Shown: in pieces, positions 45,976 to 56,964 of the stretch
Layout: the number at the start of each line of letters is the position of its first letter
Numbering within the stretch: the first letter of the stretch is position 1
DNA from: Chlorobiales bacterium Clorobi_01
GTDB lineage: Bacteria; Bacteroidota; Chlorobiia; Chlorobiales; Chlorobiaceae
DNA: 64,000 nucleotides
Assembly: GCA_001602925.1 (NCBI GenBank)
Contig: LUZT01000013.1
Location: 1 to 64,000 of the forward strand
Direction of reading: 5' to 3'
Notes under the pieces: generated by a model
Told to the model about the DNA's origin: nothing
What the model saw: the letters and a program-made list of their open reading frames with translations, nothing else
Databases searched by the model: none
Program-made: the position numbers and the translations under genes

Positions 45976-48090
45976 ATGGCACGGCAGGTTGCGTTAGATA
46001 AAGTCAGGAATATTGGTATCATGGCCCACATCGATGCGGGCAAGACCACGACGACAGAGAGGATTCTCTATTACACGGGTCGTCTGCACAAGATGGGTGA
46101 GGTGCACGAAGGTGGCGCCACCATGGACTGGATGGAGCAGGAGAAGGAGCGTGGTATCACGATTACTTCCGCTGCGACCACCTGTTTCTGGACTCCCAAG
46201 TACGGCAACTACGTCGGTGTCAATCACAGGATCAATATTATCGATACTCCCGGCCACGTTGACTTCACGGTCGAGGTGGAGCGTTCCCTTCGTGTGCTCG
46301 ATGGCGCGGTTGCGCTGTTCTGCGCTGTGGGTGGTGTCGAGCCCCAGTCTGAAACCGTCTGGCGTCAGGCTAACAAGTATGGCGTTCCGAGGATCGCCTA
46401 TGTTAACAAGATGGATCGCGTCGGCGCGAATTTCTTCGAGGCTGTCAAGGCTATTCGCGAGCGTCTCGGTGCCAACCCGGTGCCGATTCAGATCCCGATC
46501 GGTCAGGGCGAGATCTTCGCCGGCTTCGTCGATCTGATCCGCATGAAGGGGATTATCTACGACAAGGAAGATGGTAGCACCTACACCGAAGTTGAAATTC
46601 CGCACGATCTTGAAAACGAGGCTCGCACCTGGCGCATCAACATGCTTGAGGCTGTCTCCGAGCTCGACGAAACCCTTCTTGAAAAATATCTGAACGGTGA
46701 GGACATTACTGAAGAGGAGATCCGCACCGTGCTTCGCCAGGCTACCCTGGGCGTGACCATTATTCCGGTGCTCTGCGGTTCGTCCTTCAAGAACAAGGGC
46801 GTGCAGTTCATGCTGGATGCTGTGATCGATTACCTGGCTTCGCCGGTCGATGATGGTGAGGTGGAGGGCCACGATCCGAGAACTGAAGAGCCGATTGTCC
46901 GTCAGCCGAAAGACGAGGAGCCGTTCGCTGCGCTTGCGTTCAAGATCGCGACCGATCCTTTCGTCGGCAAGCTGACCTTCTTCCGGGTCTATTCAGGCGT
47001 GCTCAATGCAGGCAGCTACGTCCTCAACTCGATTACCGGCAAAAAGGAGCGTGTTGGTCGCGTCTTGCAGATGCACTCCAACAAGCGCGAGGAGCGTGAT
47101 GCTGTGTATGCTGGCGATATCGCCGCTGCCGTCGGTCTCAAGGACGTGAGGACCGGAGATACGCTCTGCGACGAAAGCAAGCCGATCGTACTCGAAAAGA
47201 TGGTCTTCCCCGAGCCGGTTATCGAGATTGCGGTTGAGCCAAAAACCAAGGCGGATAATGACAAACTCGGCATTTCTCTTGCCAAGCTTGCCGAAGAGGA
47301 TCCGACCTTCAGGGTGAAAACTGATGAGGAAACCGGTCAGACGCTTATCGCGGGTATGGGTGAGCTTCATCTCGAGATTCTGGTTGACCGTCTGAAGCGC
47401 GAATTCAAGGTCGAGGCCAACGTTGGTCAGCCGCAGGTGGCCTATCGCGAAACCATTCGTGGTACGGTTGAATACGAAGGCAAGTTTGTTCGCCAGTCTG
47501 GCGGTAAAGGTCAGTTCGGTCTGGTTGTGCTCAGGGTTGAGCCGCTCGAAGAGGGCAAAGGCTATGAGTTTGCCGATGAGATCAAGGGCGGCGTGATTCC
47601 GAAAGAGTATATCCCCGCAGTTAACGCTGGTATCCAGCAGGCAATGAAAGACGGTGTCGTCGCCGGCTTCCCGATGCAGGATATCAAGGTTGCGCTGATC
47701 GACGGTAAGTACCACGAGGTTGACTCTTCGGAAATGGCATTCAAGATTGCAGGTTCAATCGGCTTCAAGGGTGCGGCCAAAAAGGCCAATCCGGTGCTGC
47801 TCGAACCGATCATGAAGGTCGAGGTCATCACTCCGGAAGAGTATCTCGGCGATGTGATGGGCGATCTCTCGGGACGTCGCGGTCACATCGAAGGCATGGG
47901 CCAGCGTGCTGGTGCCCAGTTTGTCAGCGCAAAAGTGCCGCTGTCTCAAATGTTCGGCTACTCGACTGATCTCCGATCGATGACCCAGGGCCGCGCGAAC
48001 TACTCGATGGAGTTCGAGAGCTATCGCGAGGTTCCTCGCAACATCGCCGAAGCACTGCAAGAGAAGAGGGTTGGCAAGGATTCCGAATAA
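45976..48090 (+). CDS. fusA: Elongation factor G
   Basis: 704 residues with all five domains. G1 is [19 protein letters not shown] near residue 17; [20 protein letters not shown] is the G3 region and [10 protein letters not shown] the G4. The C-terminal [10 protein letters not shown] block marks domain V. It drives ribosomal translocation with GTP. Complete and without oddities, 51 bases before tuf. Confidence 0.98.
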   Translation: MARQVALDKVRNIGIMAHIDAGKTTTTERILYYTGRLHKMGEVHEGGATMDWMEQEKERGITITSAATTCFWTPKYGNYVGVNHRINIIDTPGHVDFTVEVERSLRVLDGAVALFCAVGGVEPQSETVWRQANKYGVPRIAYVNKMDRVGANFFEAVKAIRERLGANPVPIQIPIGQGEIFAGFVDLIRMKGIIYDKEDGSTYTEVEIPHDLENEARTWRINMLEAVSELDETLLEKYLNGEDITEEEIRTVLRQATLGVTIIPVLCGSSFKNKGVQFMLDAVIDYLASPVDDGEVEGHDPRTEEPIVRQPKDEEPFAALAFKIATDPFVGKLTFFRVYSGVLNAGSYVLNSITGKKERVGRVLQMHSNKREERDAVYAGDIAAAVGLKDVRTGDTLCDESKPIVLEKMVFPEPVIEIAVEPKTKADNDKLGISLAKLAEEDPTFRVKTDEETGQTLIAGMGELHLEILVDRLKREFKVEANVGQPQVAYRETIRGTVEYEGKFVRQSGGKGQFGLVVLRVEPLEEGKGYEFADEIKGGVIPKEYIPAVNAGIQQAMKDGVVAGFPMQDIKVALIDGKYHEVDSSEMAFKIAGSIGFKGAAKKANPVLLEPIMKVEVITPEEYLGDVMGDLSGRRGHIEGMGQRAGAQFVSAKVPLSQMFGYSTDLRSMTQGRANYSMEFESYREVPRNIAEALQEKRVGKDSE

Positions 48091-48141
48091 CAGTTTTTCA
48101 TCACCGCATCACTAAACAGATAACCGACAGGGAGAAGAGTT

Positions 48142-49323
48142 ATGGCTAAAGAGTCATACAAGAGGGATAAACCCCACGTAAATATTGGTACAATCGGTCA
48201 CGTTGACCACGGTAAAACCACTCTTACCGCCGCAATCACCAGCGTTCTCGCCAAGCAGGGCATGGCCGCTTTCCGTGAGTTCGGTGACATCGACAAAGCT
48301 CCGGAAGAGAGAGAGCGCGGTATCACCATCTCGACGGCACACGTCGAGTATCAGACCGCAAACCGTCACTACGCTCACATCGACTGCCCCGGTCACGCTG
48401 ACTATATCAAAAACATGATCACCGGTGCTGCCCAGATGGACGGCGCTATCCTCGTCGTTGCCGGTACCGACGGCCCGATGCCCCAGACCCGTGAGCACAT
48501 CCTGCTTGCCCGTCAGGTGAACGTTCCTGCGCTGGTCGTCTTCCTGAACAAGGTTGACATCGCTGACCCGGAACTTCTCGAGCTGGTCGAGATGGAGCTT
48601 CGTGAGCTTCTTACCGAGTACGGTTTCCCTGGCGACGATATTCCGATCATCAAAGGTTCCGCTCTTGCTGCTCTCAACGGTGATGCCGAAGGCGAGAAGC
48701 AGATCATGGAACTCATGGACGCCGTTGACAGCTACATTCCGCAGCCTGTCCGCGACGTTGACAAGCCGTTCCTGATGCCGGTCGAAGACGTGTTCTCCAT
48801 CTCTGGTCGCGGTACCGTCGGTACTGGCCGTATCGAGAGGGGCCGCATCAAGGTTGGCGACGAAGTCGAGATCGTCGGTATCAAGCCGACCGCAAAATCG
48901 GTTGTTACCGGTATCGAAATGTTCCAGAAGATCCTCGACGAAGGTCAGGCAGGTGATAACGCAGGTCTGCTTCTTCGTGGTGTTGACAAGAATGCGCTTG
49001 AGCGCGGCATGGTTATCGCCAAGCCGGGTTCGATCACCCCGCACACCAAGTTCAAGGCTGAGGTTTACATCCTGAAGAAGGAGGAGGGTGGCCGTCACAC
49101 GCCGTTCTTCAACGGCTATCGTCCGCAGTTCTACTTCAGAACCACCGACGTTACCGGTTCGGTGACCCTTCCTGAGGGCGTCGAAATGGTTATGCCTGGT
49201 GACAACCTCTCCGTCGATGTCGAGCTGATCGCTCCTATCGCCATGGAAGAGAGCCTCAGGTTCGCTATCCGCGAAGGCGGCCGTACGGTTGGTGCCGGTT
49301 CGGTAACCAAGATCGTCGAGTGA
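48142..49323 (+). CDS. tuf: Elongation factor Tu
   Basis: 393 residues. G1 [16 protein letters not shown]3 [20 protein letters not shown] and G4 [10 protein letters not shown] are visible; the C-terminal [15 protein letters not shown] is intact. Upstream AGGGAGAAGAG is a good ribosome-binding site. It carries aminoacyl-tRNA to the ribosome. A strong terminator follows, separating it from rpsJ. No tRNA genes lie next to it, in contrast to many tuf loci. Confidence 0.98.
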   Translation: MAKESYKRDKPHVNIGTIGHVDHGKTTLTAAITSVLAKQGMAAFREFGDIDKAPEERERGITISTAHVEYQTANRHYAHIDCPGHADYIKNMITGAAQMDGAILVVAGTDGPMPQTREHILLARQVNVPALVVFLNKVDIADPELLELVEMELRELLTEYGFPGDDIPIIKGSALAALNGDAEGEKQIMELMDAVDSYIPQPVRDVDKPFLMPVEDVFSISGRGTVGTGRIERGRIKVGDEVEIVGIKPTAKSVVTGIEMFQKILDEGQAGDNAGLLLRGVDKNALERGMVIAKPGSITPHTKFKAEVYILKKEEGGRHTPFFNGYRPQFYFRTTDVTGSVTLPEGVEMVMPGDNLSVDVELIAPIAMEESLRFAIREGGRTVGAGSVTKIVE

Positions 49324-49341
49324 TCGATTGATTGTTATCCC

Positions 49342-49371
49342 GGGGCGAGGCAGCGCTCTCGCCCCTTTTTT
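49342..49371 (+). terminator. Terminator at the end of the str operon
   Basis: GGGGCGAG (49342-49349) pairs perfectly with CTCGCCCC (49358-49365) around an 8-base loop, followed by six T residues. It lies 19 bases after the tuf stop and 30 bases before rpsJ, so the S10 genes probably have their own promoter or read through. Confidence 0.93.
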
Positions 49372-49400
49372 ATTGAAACCATCGAAACAGGGATAGACCA

Positions 49401-49712
49401 GTGGCTGTTCAGCAAAAGATCAGGATCAAGCTCAAGTCGTACGACCATAGCCTCGTTGATAAGTGGGCTTTAAAGATTATCGATGTGGTCAAGCAGACGG
49501 ATGCCATCATTTTTGGCCCCATTCCGCTTCCCACGAAAACTCATGTTTATACGGTCAACCGTTCACCTCATGTGGACAAAAAATCCCGTGAGCAGTTCGC
49601 ATTTTCATCGCACAAGAGGTTGATCGAGATCATCAACCCGACGGCCAGAACGATTGATATGCTCATGAAGCTTGAGCTTCCGAGCGGCGTTGATGTGGAA
49701 ATCAAGTCATAA
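49401..49712 (+). CDS. rpsJ: 30S ribosomal protein S10
   Basis: 103 residues beginning at GTG 49401. The S10 signature [21 protein letters not shown] is visible (quoted in part: [14 protein letters not shown]). FGPIPLPTK precedes it. S10 is also NusE in antitermination complexes. First gene of the S10 operon. Confidence 0.97.
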   Translation: MAVQQKIRIKLKSYDHSLVDKWALKIIDVVKQTDAIIFGPIPLPTKTHVYTVNRSPHVDKKSREQFAFSSHKRLIEIINPTARTIDMLMKLELPSGVDVEIKS

Positions 49713-49746
49713 AGTGTTTTAAAGTAAATAGAAAAGCTAATCGGAT

Positions 49747-50376
49747 ATGGGTGCGATTCTCGGGAAAAAAATCGGCATGACCCGTTTATACAATGATAAA
49801 CGCGAAGCTGTTCCCTGCACGGTGATTCAGGCCGGGCCGTGTTATGTGACTCAGGTAAAGAGCACGGAAAAAGATGGCTACGAAGCCTATCAGCTCGGCT
49901 TTGGCGAGCGTGATGAAAAAAAGGTCTCCAAGCCTCTGGCAGGCCACTACAAAAAAGCTGGCAAGAATCCCGGATACATTCTGTCCGAAGTCAGCAAGAG
50001 CCTGATTGCCGGGGAACTCGAAGCTGGCGCTACCGTGCCCGTCGATGTCTTCAAGGAAGGCGACAAGATCGATGTGCTCGGTGTCACCAAGGGTAAAGGT
50101 TTTGCCGGTGTCGTCAAGCGTCACAACTTCGGTGGCGGTTCCAGAACGCACGGTCAGTCCGACAGGCTCAGGGCCCCGGGTTCGGTTGGTGGTTCGTCCG
50201 ACCCTTCGAGAACCTTCAAGGGCACCAGAATGGCAGGCAGAATGGGTGGAGAGAACAAGACGGTTCAGAATCTTGTGATCGTCAAGGTTATGCCCGAGTC
50301 GAATCTCATCGTCGTGAAAGGCGCTGTGCCGGGACCGAAGAACTCCTATGTCAAGATTGTTTCAACAACCAAGTAA
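49747..50376 (+). CDS. rplC: 50S ribosomal protein L3
   Basis: 209 residues. [17 protein letters not shown] at the start and the central loop [22 protein letters not shown] (residues about 118-139, quoted here in part as [14 protein letters not shown]) are the L3 markers. [20 protein letters not shown] follows. It binds near the peptidyl-transferase centre. 34 bases after rpsJ. Confidence 0.97.
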   Translation: MGAILGKKIGMTRLYNDKREAVPCTVIQAGPCYVTQVKSTEKDGYEAYQLGFGERDEKKVSKPLAGHYKKAGKNPGYILSEVSKSLIAGELEAGATVPVDVFKEGDKIDVLGVTKGKGFAGVVKRHNFGGGSRTHGQSDRLRAPGSVGGSSDPSRTFKGTRMAGRMGGENKTVQNLVIVKVMPESNLIVVKGAVPGPKNSYVKIVSTTK

Positions 50377-50395
50377 ACGGTGAGTGCAGAGAACC

Positions 50396-51022
50396 ATGGA
50401 ATTAAAAGTACTCAATATACAAGGCGCAGAAACCGGTGAAGTGGTTACGCTGAACGATGAGATTTTCGCCGTTGAAGTTTCTGAACATGCTATGTACCTG
50501 GATGTGAAGGCAATTCTTGCCAATCGCCGCCAGGGTACCCATAAAGCCAAGACCCGCGCCGAAGTTCGCGGTGGCGGCAAGAAGCCGTTTCGCCAGAAAG
50601 GCACCGGTAATGCCCGCCAGGGGTCAACCCGCTCCGGTCTCATGGTCGGCGGTGGTACCATTTTCGGCCCACAGCCTCGCACCTACGATCAGAAGGTCAA
50701 CCGCAAGGTCAAGCAGCTCGCCCGCCGTTCGGCGCTGAGCGCCAAGGCCGCTGCCGGTCAGATCGTCGTGGTCGATGATTTCAGTTTTGAGGCGATCAAG
50801 ACCCGTCCGGTTGCCGATATGCTTAAAAATCTCGGTCTTGCCGAAAAGAAGACCCTGCTCATGATGCCGCATCACGACAACGTGGTCAGCACCTCCGGCA
50901 GAAATATCGAGAAGCTCAACGTCATGGTCGCCGATCAGGCTTCGACCTATGATATTCTCAACAGCCAGGCCGTGCTCTTCCAGAAGGCCGCCCTGCAGAA
51001 AATAGAAGAAACATTAGGGTAA
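50396..51022 (+). CDS. rplD: 50S ribosomal protein L4
   Basis: 208 residues from ATG 50396 (MELKVLNIQG). The extended loop RQGTHKAKTRAEVRGGGKKP and RQKGTGNARQGSTRSG enters the exit tunnel. In Escherichia coli L4 represses the S10 operon; whether this holds here is unknown. The start four codons upstream (CAG-AGA-ACC context) is less likely. Confidence 0.96.
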   Translation: MELKVLNIQGAETGEVVTLNDEIFAVEVSEHAMYLDVKAILANRRQGTHKAKTRAEVRGGGKKPFRQKGTGNARQGSTRSGLMVGGGTIFGPQPRTYDQKVNRKVKQLARRSALSAKAAAGQIVVVDDFSFEAIKTRPVADMLKNLGLAEKKTLLMMPHHDNVVSTSGRNIEKLNVMVADQASTYDILNSQAVLFQKAALQKIEETLG

Positions 51023-51055
51023 TTACCGTTTGCCAGTAAAAAGGAGAAGATTGCA

Positions 51056-51367
51056 ATGAAAAACCCGTTGCTGCGGCCGTGGCTGACTGAAAAGAGCACG
51101 AAACTCACCGAGCAGAAAGGCCAGTATGTGTTCCAGGTCAAGATGGACGCCGATAAGTTCGATATCAAGAAAGCCGTCGAAGAGAAGTTCGGTGTCGATG
51201 TCGTTTCCATCCGTACCATCAACTGCCTCGGCAAGTCAAAGCGTCAGTACACCCGCAAAGGGCTCATCGCCGGCAAGAAGAGCGACTGGAAAAAAGCGAT
51301 CGTAACCCTTGGCGACGGCCAGACGATCGATTACTATGCCAAGCCGGCTGAAAAGAGCGAGAAATAA
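51056..51367 (+). CDS. rplW: 50S ribosomal protein L23
   Basis: 103 residues. [23 protein letters not shown] and [11 protein letters not shown]-type blocks are visible (first quoted in part: [12 protein letters not shown]). L23 sits at the tunnel exit and docks trigger factor and SRP. 33 bases after rplD. Confidence 0.96.
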   Translation: MKNPLLRPWLTEKSTKLTEQKGQYVFQVKMDADKFDIKKAVEEKFGVDVVSIRTINCLGKSKRQYTRKGLIAGKKSDWKKAIVTLGDGQTIDYYAKPAEKSEK

Positions 51368-51397
51368 GATTATCAACAGGATAAGATAAATAGTACG

Positions 51398-52237
51398 ATG
51401 GCAGTCAGGAAATTAGCGCCGGTCACTCCGGGCACGAGGTTCGCCTCATATGCAGGTTTCGATGAGATCACCAAGAGTGCTCCCGAGAAAAGCCTTCTTG
51501 TGCCGATCAAAAGGACCGGAGGACGCAACAGCAACGGTCGCGTGACCTCTCGCCACATGGGTGGCGGTCACAAGAGGTTCTACCGTATCATCGATTTCAA
51601 GCGCAACAAGGACAACGTGCCTGCAAAAGTTGCGGCGATCGAGTACGATCCGAACCGATCCGCAAGGATTGCACTTCTTCATTATGTTGATGGAGAAAAA
51701 CGTTATATTCTCGCTCCCAAAAATCTGAAGGTCGGCGACCGCATCGAAAGCGGCGAAAAGGTGGATATCAGGGTTGGCAATACCATGCCGCTGAAAAACA
51801 TCCCGATCGGTTCCGATGTACACAATATTGAGCTGAAGATCGGAAAAGGCGGACAGATGGCAAGGTCAGCCGGCGCATATGCTGTGCTTGCCGCTCGTGA
51901 AGGCAACTACGCAACCCTGAAGATGCCGTCAGGTGAAATCAGGAAAGTTCGCATTGAGTGCCGTGCAACCATCGGCGTTATTGGAAACGCTGAGCACGAG
52001 AACATCAGCCTCGGTAAAGCAGGACGCAGCCGCTGGCTCGGTATTCGTCCCCAGACCCGCGGTATGGCCATGAACCCGGTTGATCATCCGATGGGCGGTG
52101 GTGAAGGTAAATCGAAATCTGGTGGCGGCAGAAAGCATCCGAAGTCTCCTTGGGGGCAGCTTGCTAAGGGTCTGAAGACCAGAAATAAGAAAAAAGCCTC
52201 GACGAAGTTGATCGTCCGCGGCAGAAAAGCCAAGTAA
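51398..52237 (+). CDS. rplB: 50S ribosomal protein L2
   Basis: 279 residues. [21 protein letters not shown] and [19 protein letters not shown] mark the N-terminal domain. The C-terminal [18 protein letters not shown] contains the conserved His important for peptidyl transferase assembly. Standard length, 30 bases after rplW. Confidence 0.98.
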   Translation: MAVRKLAPVTPGTRFASYAGFDEITKSAPEKSLLVPIKRTGGRNSNGRVTSRHMGGGHKRFYRIIDFKRNKDNVPAKVAAIEYDPNRSARIALLHYVDGEKRYILAPKNLKVGDRIESGEKVDIRVGNTMPLKNIPIGSDVHNIELKIGKGGQMARSAGAYAVLAAREGNYATLKMPSGEIRKVRIECRATIGVIGNAEHENISLGKAGRSRWLGIRPQTRGMAMNPVDHPMGGGEGKSKSGGGRKHPKSPWGQLAKGLKTRNKKKASTKLIVRGRKAK

Positions 52238-52270
52238 CATAGCGGTAACAAACAACAAGCAGAGAGAATT

Positions 52271-52567
52271 ATGCCAAGATCATTGAAAAAGGGCCCGTTC
52301 ATCGAATTCAAGCTGGAAAAGCGGATCCTTGATATGAACAGCAAAGGTGAGAAGAAGGTGGTGAAAACCTGGTCGAGAAGCTCGATGATCTCTCCTGATT
52401 TTGTCGGTCACACCGTAGCGGTTCATAACGGCAAGACCCATGTGCCGGTTTACGTCAGCGAAAACATGGTCGGCCACAAACTTGGCGAATTCGCTCCGAC
52501 CAGGTTGTTCCGCGGCCATGCGGGCGGCAAGGCTGAAAAGGGCGGTTCGGCACCCAGGAAAAAATAA
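52271..52567 (+). CDS. rpsS: 30S ribosomal protein S19
   Basis: 98 residues. Starts [41 protein letters not shown] and [15 protein letters not shown] are the conserved blocks. S19 binds S13 in the 30S head. 33 bases after rplB. Confidence 0.97.
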   Translation: MPRSLKKGPFIEFKLEKRILDMNSKGEKKVVKTWSRSSMISPDFVGHTVAVHNGKTHVPVYVSENMVGHKLGEFAPTRLFRGHAGGKAEKGGSAPRKK

Positions 52568-52597
52568 ACTGAATAACGCGGAAAGGTAAGAGATATC

Positions 52598-52957
52598 ATG
52601 CAAGCTAAAGCAATTTTACGGCATACACCGACGTCGCCCAGAAAAATGCGGCTCGTGGCCGGCCTTGTTCGTGGCAAGCAGGTCGATCAGGCGAAAGCCA
52701 TCCTGCACAACTCCACCAAAAGCGCTTCCCGTAACGTGATGGTTACGCTCAAATCGGCTGTGGCGAACTGGTCGCAGCTCAATCCTGACGAAAGGCTCAG
52801 CGATAACGAGCTGTTCGTCAAAGCGATCTTCGTCGATGAAGGTCCTTCGCTCAAGAGGCTCCTGCCGGCTCCGATGGGCCGCGCCTACAGGATTCGCAAG
52901 CGTTCGAATCACCTGACCATCGTCGTGGACAAGGTTGAGAACAAGGTAACCAAATAA
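52598..52957 (+). CDS. rplV: 50S ribosomal protein L22
   Basis: 119 residues. [20 protein letters not shown] at the start and the C-terminal tunnel loop [19 protein letters not shown] are typical. It lines the exit tunnel; macrolide-resistance changes map to this loop in other bacteria. 15 bases before rpsC. Confidence 0.97.
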   Translation: MQAKAILRHTPTSPRKMRLVAGLVRGKQVDQAKAILHNSTKSASRNVMVTLKSAVANWSQLNPDERLSDNELFVKAIFVDEGPSLKRLLPAPMGRAYRIRKRSNHLTIVVDKVENKVTK

Positions 52958-52972
52958 AACAAGGAGATAGCA

Positions 52973-53734
52973 TTGGGTCAGAAAGTAAATCCAACTGGAT
53001 TCAGACTGGGAATCATCAAAGACTGGACTTCCCGCTGGTACGATGACGGACCGGTTATCGCCGAAAAGATCAAGCAGGATCAGGTTATTCGCAACTACGT
53101 CCAGGCAAGGCTGAAAAAAGAGAAGGCCGGTATTGCCAAGATTGTTATCGAGCGCACGACCAAGCATATCAAGATCAATATCTATGCTGCTCGTCCGGGC
53201 GCTGTCGTTGGCCGCAAGGGTGAAGAGATCAATAACCTTTCCCAGGAGCTGACCCGCATCACCGGCAAAGAGGTCAAGATCGACGTCGTCGAAGTGATCA
53301 AGCCGGAAATCGAAGCGCAACTGATCGGTGAGAATATCGCTTATCAGCTCGAAAATCGTGTCTCCTTCCGCCGTGCCATGAAGATGGCGATCCAGCAGGC
53401 GATGCGTGCCGGCGCTGAAGGCGTCAGGATTCGCTGTGCAGGCCGTCTTGGCGGTGCTGAAATTGCCCGTGCCGAGCAGTACAAAGAAGGAAAGATTCCG
53501 CTTCACACGCTCCGCGCCAATGTGGATTACGCAAGCGTGACCGCTCACACCATCGCCGGTGCTATCGGCATCAAGGTCTGGGTGTACAAGGGCGAGGTTC
53601 TCGTGCAGAGGCTCGACGCCATCGAAGAGGAAGAGATGAAGAAAATGCAGGAACGCCGTGGTGATTCCCGTGGCAGGGGTCGTGGCGATGGGCGCGGAGC
53701 AAAACGCCGCCGCCGTCCCGCCAAGAAGGCCTGA
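52973..53734 (+). CDS. rpsC: 30S ribosomal protein S3
   Basis: 253 residues from a TTG start (GGAGATAGCATTG upstream context provides the ribosome-binding site). The KH domain is visible around [20 protein letters not shown], and the C-terminal domain has [14 protein letters not shown] and [10 protein letters not shown]. The last ~35 residues are an Arg/Gly-rich tail ([15 protein letters not shown]), longer than in E. coli, and may give additional RNA contacts. Confidence 0.97.
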   Translation: MGQKVNPTGFRLGIIKDWTSRWYDDGPVIAEKIKQDQVIRNYVQARLKKEKAGIAKIVIERTTKHIKINIYAARPGAVVGRKGEEINNLSQELTRITGKEVKIDVVEVIKPEIEAQLIGENIAYQLENRVSFRRAMKMAIQQAMRAGAEGVRIRCAGRLGGAEIARAEQYKEGKIPLHTLRANVDYASVTAHTIAGAIGIKVWVYKGEVLVQRLDAIEEEEMKKMQERRGDSRGRGRGDGRGAKRRRRPAKKA

Positions 53735-53782
53735 CCTGACACAAGTACCATATAATTTGAAACTGAGAATGGAGTTGCCGGT

Positions 53783-54202
53783 ATGTTAATGCCAAAGAGG
53801 GTTCAATACAGAAAGACGCAGCGTGGCCGCATGAAGGGCAACGCCCAGCGTGGAACGGCGGTGACGTTTGGCTCCTTCGGCCTGAAGGCTATGGAGCCGG
53901 CATGGATCACCAGCCGCCAGATCGAAGCCGCTCGCGTCGCAATGAACCGTTATATGAAGAGGGACGGAAAAATCTGGATCAGGATTTTCCCTGACAAGCC
54001 GGTTTCCAAGAAGCCTGCGGAAACCCGAATGGGTTCCGGTAAAGGTTCCCCGGAGTTCTGGGTTGCCGTCGTCAAGCCGGGCCGCGTGATGTTCGAGGCG
54101 GATGGCGTGCCGCGTGAGGTCGCTGTAGAGGCCTTCAGGCTTGCCGCCAAGAAGCTGCCGATCAAGACAAAGTTCATCGTCAGGCCAGATTACGAAGGAT
54201 AA
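53783..54202 (+). CDS. rplP: 50S ribosomal protein L16
   Basis: 139 residues from ATG 53783. [19 protein letters not shown] and [19 protein letters not shown] are the family blocks; [19 protein letters not shown] contains the conserved Arg that is hydroxylated in some bacteria. It helps tRNA placement in the A site. 48 bases after rpsC. Confidence 0.97.
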   Translation: MLMPKRVQYRKTQRGRMKGNAQRGTAVTFGSFGLKAMEPAWITSRQIEAARVAMNRYMKRDGKIWIRIFPDKPVSKKPAETRMGSGKGSPEFWVAVVKPGRVMFEADGVPREVAVEAFRLAAKKLPIKTKFIVRPDYEG

Positions 54203-54232
54203 CGTGCAATCTAACCGCCAGAGAAGCGTATT

Positions 54233-54439
54233 ATGAAAAACTATGAAATAGCGGCCATGGACAAAAAAGAGCTCCTCTCAAAGATTGAAGAGCTCGAGAA
54301 CAGACTGGCCGATCTCAACTTTTACCAGGCGATCGAACCGGCGCAGAACCCGATGGTGTTCCGTAATTCGAAGCGGGATATCGCCCGGATGAAAACCAGA
54401 CTCACCCAGATCGACAGGCAGGAAAAAAGCAACGCCTGA
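54233..54439 (+). CDS. rpmC: 50S ribosomal protein L29
   Basis: 68 residues, two helices: DKKELLSKIEELENRLADLN and NSKRDIARMKTRLTQI. It sits near the tunnel exit next to L23. 30 bases after rplP, 50 before rpsQ. Confidence 0.96.
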   Translation: MKNYEIAAMDKKELLSKIEELENRLADLNFYQAIEPAQNPMVFRNSKRDIARMKTRLTQIDRQEKSNA

Positions 54440-54489
54440 CAGTGGGTGCGTCAGTAAACAATAACCGGTTTCAACAGGAAGAATAACAA

Positions 54490-54774
54490 ATGGACAACGC
54501 AGCAATGTCAAGTGGAGCTGAAACGAGGGGCAGAAAGAAGAGCTGGTTGGGCAAGGTTGTAAGCGATAGCATGGATAAGGGTATCGTTGTTGCCGTCGAG
54601 CGCAGGGTTCAGCATCCGGTCTACAAGAAGTACTTCAAGAAGACAACCCGTCTGATGGCTCATGACGAGAACAATGAGGCTGGTGTCGGCGATCTGGTGA
54701 GGATCACCGAATGCAGGCCGCTCAGCAAGAACAAGAGCTGCCGGCTTGTTGAAATCGTCGAAAAGGCCAAGTAA
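54490..54774 (+). CDS. rpsQ: 30S ribosomal protein S17
   Basis: 94 residues. [20 protein letters not shown] and [19 protein letters not shown] are the conserved parts. An N-terminal extension ([17 protein letters not shown]) precedes the usual start; ATG 54505 would shorten it. S17 is a 16S rRNA primary binder. Confidence 0.96.
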   Translation: MDNAAMSSGAETRGRKKSWLGKVVSDSMDKGIVVAVERRVQHPVYKKYFKKTTRLMAHDENNEAGVGDLVRITECRPLSKNKSCRLVEIVEKAK

Positions 54775-54808
54775 CGGATTCACTATCATTTAAAGGGGTT
54801 AATGCAGG

Positions 54809-55177
54809 ATGATCCAGAAAGAGACTAATCTGGTTGTCGCCGATAATAGCGGAGCGAAAAAAGTACGGTGCATTCATGTCTTCGGCGGTACCGGCAGGCG
54901 TTATGCCGCGCTTGGAGACCAGATCATGGTATCGGTCAAGGCTGCGGTTCCTGGCGGCGTCGTCAAGAAAAAAGATGTCTGCAAGGCAGTTGTGGTCAGG
55001 TGCGTCAAGGAGCAGAAAAGAAAGGATGGCTCCTATATCAGGTTTGACGAGAATGCCGTCGTGCTGCTCAACGCACAGGGCGAGCCGAGAGGCACCCGTA
55101 TTTTCGGCCCGGTGGCGCGCGAGCTTCGCGACAAAAGATATATGAAGATCGTTTCGCTGGCTCCAGAGGTTCTCTGA
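54809..55177 (+). CDS. rplN: 50S ribosomal protein L14
   Basis: 122 residues starting [36 protein letters not shown] and the C-terminal [20 protein letters not shown] are typical. It contacts the 30S subunit at bridge B8. The stop is 10 bases before a tRNA-Gly gene, an unusual neighbour. Confidence 0.97.
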   Translation: MIQKETNLVVADNSGAKKVRCIHVFGGTGRRYAALGDQIMVSVKAAVPGGVVKKKDVCKAVVVRCVKEQKRKDGSYIRFDENAVVLLNAQGEPRGTRIFGPVARELRDKRYMKIVSLAPEVL

Positions 55178-55187
55178 GAGCCGATCA

Positions 55188-55260
55188 GCGGGAGTAACTC
55201 AGCTGGTAGAGTCACAGCCTTCCAAGCTGTTGGTCGCGGGTTCGAGTCCCGTCTCCCGCT
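55188..55260 (+). tRNA. tRNA-Gly (anticodon TCC) inside the spc operon
   Basis: The cloverleaf is complete: acceptor GCGGGAG/CTCCCGC, D stem ACTC/GAGT, anticodon stem ACAGC/GCTGT with loop CTTCCAA (anticodon TCC), T arm GCGGG-TTCGAGT-CCCGT with one G-T pair. Discriminator T; CCA not encoded. It lies between rplN and rplX on the same strand, 10 bases after rplN. Confidence 0.96.
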
Positions 55261-55293
55261 CACGTTCAAGAATTACTATCATACAGGTCAATC

Positions 55294-55536
55294 ATGAAAA
55301 CTGGTATCAAAAAGGTCAAGCTCCACGTCAGGAAAAACGATGAGGTAACGGTCATTGCCGGTAACGACAAGGGCAAGTCAGGCAAAGTCCTGAAAGTGTT
55401 CCCTCAGAAAGGCCGCGTGATTGTCGAAGGCGTCAACATCCGGAAGCGCCACATGCGTCCGACCCAGGGAACGCCCCAGGGGTCGATCATCGAGCGCGAG
55501 TTTCCGATTCATGCCTCGAACGTCAAGAAGAGCTGA
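55294..55536 (+). CDS. rplX: 50S ribosomal protein L24
   Basis: 80 residues. [20 protein letters not shown] is the KOW motif and [19 protein letters not shown] the second block. It initiates 50S assembly. Slightly short at the C-terminus compared with the ~104-residue E. coli protein. 33 bases after the tRNA. Confidence 0.96.
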   Translation: MKTGIKKVKLHVRKNDEVTVIAGNDKGKSGKVLKVFPQKGRVIVEGVNIRKRHMRPTQGTPQGSIIEREFPIHASNVKKS

Positions 55537-55597
55537 AAGAGATTTCATTAAAAGGCAGGATGACCAAGACCATCCTGTGTAAAAAGTACAAGCAAAG

Positions 55598-56185
55598 ATG
55601 TCAAAAAAAGAGAGTGTAGAGCAGGAAGTTGCTATGCCTGCCCGCCTTGAGGTCTACTACCGTGAGACCGTCGTTCCGAAACTGATGGAGCGATTCAAGT
55701 ACAAGAGCATCATGATGGTGCCCCGCCTTGAGAAGATTTCGGTGAACATCGGTGTTGGCGAAGCCGCACAGGAGCCGAAGCTGCTCGAAACCGCCATGCA
55801 GGAGCTTGGCCAGATCACCGGCCAGAAGCCGCAGGTTCGCAAGGCCAAGAAGGCTATCTCGAACTTCAAGCTCCGCGAGGGACAGGCCATCGGATGCCGC
55901 GTTACCCTTCGCCGCAAGATCATGTTTGAGTTCATGGATCGCTTTATTTCGGTCGCTGTGCCGAGGATCCGCGATTTCCGTGGCCTGAGCGATACGAGCT
56001 TCGATGGCCGTGGAAACTATAATGCCGGTATCCGCGAACAGATTATCTTCCCTGAGATCGACATCGACAAGGTGCCGAGAATCAACGGTATGGATATCAG
56101 CTTCGTCACCTCTGCGAAAACGGACGAAGAGGCCTACGAGCTGCTCAGCCTGCTCGGTATGCCGTTCAAGAAAAAGAACCAATAA
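55598..56185 (+). CDS. rplE: 50S ribosomal protein L5
   Basis: 195 residues. [35 protein letters not shown] and [22 protein letters not shown] are conserved; [17 protein letters not shown] near 150 is the P-site tRNA loop. A 15-residue charged N-terminal extension precedes the usual start. Binds 5S rRNA. Confidence 0.97.
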   Translation: MSKKESVEQEVAMPARLEVYYRETVVPKLMERFKYKSIMMVPRLEKISVNIGVGEAAQEPKLLETAMQELGQITGQKPQVRKAKKAISNFKLREGQAIGCRVTLRRKIMFEFMDRFISVAVPRIRDFRGLSDTSFDGRGNYNAGIREQIIFPEIDIDKVPRINGMDISFVTSAKTDEEAYELLSLLGMPFKKKNQ

Positions 56186-56204
56186 ATCATAGCCCTGTAC
56201 CAAG

Positions 56205-56474
56205 ATGGCAAGGAAAAGCATCATTGCACGAAACGAAAAGAGGAAGAAGCTCGTCGAAAAGTATGCGGCTAAACGTGAGGAGCTGAAAGCGGCAGGCGAT
56301 TACCAGGCACTGAGCCAGCTTCCGAGAGACAGCTCAGCCACGAGGGTTCGCACCCGTTGCGTCCTGACCGGACGTGGCCGCGGTAACTACCAGAAGTTCG
56401 GGCTTTGCCGCCACATGTTCCGCAAACTGGCCCTCGAAGGAAAGCTTCCCGGTGTCAGAAAAGCGAGCTGGTAA
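56205..56474 (+). CDS. rpsN: 30S ribosomal protein S14 (zinc-free long form)
   Basis: 89 residues. The C-terminal [20 protein letters not shown] and [13 protein letters not shown] are the family marks. Only isolated cysteines are present, not the CXXC pairs of the 61-residue zinc form, so this is the long C-minus version. 19 bases after rplE. Confidence 0.96.
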   Translation: MARKSIIARNEKRKKLVEKYAAKREELKAAGDYQALSQLPRDSSATRVRTRCVLTGRGRGNYQKFGLCRHMFRKLALEGKLPGVRKASW

Positions 56475-56539
56475 GCGCGCCTGCGGAGATCAAGAGAAAG
56501 ATGTCTGTTCATTTACGAATGTAACCAACTGTTAGAGCC

Positions 56540-56935
56540 ATGCCCGTAACGGATTCCATAGCCGATTTCATCACCCGGATCAGAAACGCCGGAAGTGCAA
56601 AAAACAAGACGACCGATATTCCTTATACCAGAGTCAGGGAAAATCTCTCGAAGCTTCTTCTCGAGAAAGGATACATCAAGAACTACACGGTGATCACCTC
56701 CGAGCAGTTTCCTTTCATTCGTGTCGAGCTGAAATACATGCAGGATGGCCAGCACGCCATCAAGGAGATCAGCCGGGTCAGCAAACCTGGCCGCAGGGTC
56801 TATCAGGGCAAGGATATCAAGCGATACCTCGGCGGGCTTGGTCTTTTCATCCTTTCGACCTCGAAAGGCATCCTGACCGACAAGGAAGCGCGCGAACAGA
56901 ACGTCGGTGGCGAGGTGCTGTTCCGTATTTATTAA
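56540..56935 (+). CDS. rpsH: 30S ribosomal protein S8
   Basis: 131 residues. [18 protein letters not shown] and the C-terminal [20 protein letters not shown] are diagnostic. In E. coli S8 represses the spc operon by binding near rplE; the RNA target was not identified here. 65 bases after rpsN. Confidence 0.97.
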   Translation: MPVTDSIADFITRIRNAGSAKNKTTDIPYTRVRENLSKLLLEKGYIKNYTVITSEQFPFIRVELKYMQDGQHAIKEISRVSKPGRRVYQGKDIKRYLGGLGLFILSTSKGILTDKEAREQNVGGEVLFRIY

Positions 56936-56964
56936 TTTCACAAGCCAAAGAGCATCAGTTTACC

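Noticed and set aside
48091-48141. Expected tRNA genes next to tuf
   Set aside because: The spacers on both sides of tuf were read and contain no cloverleaf; only a ribosome-binding site and a terminator are present.
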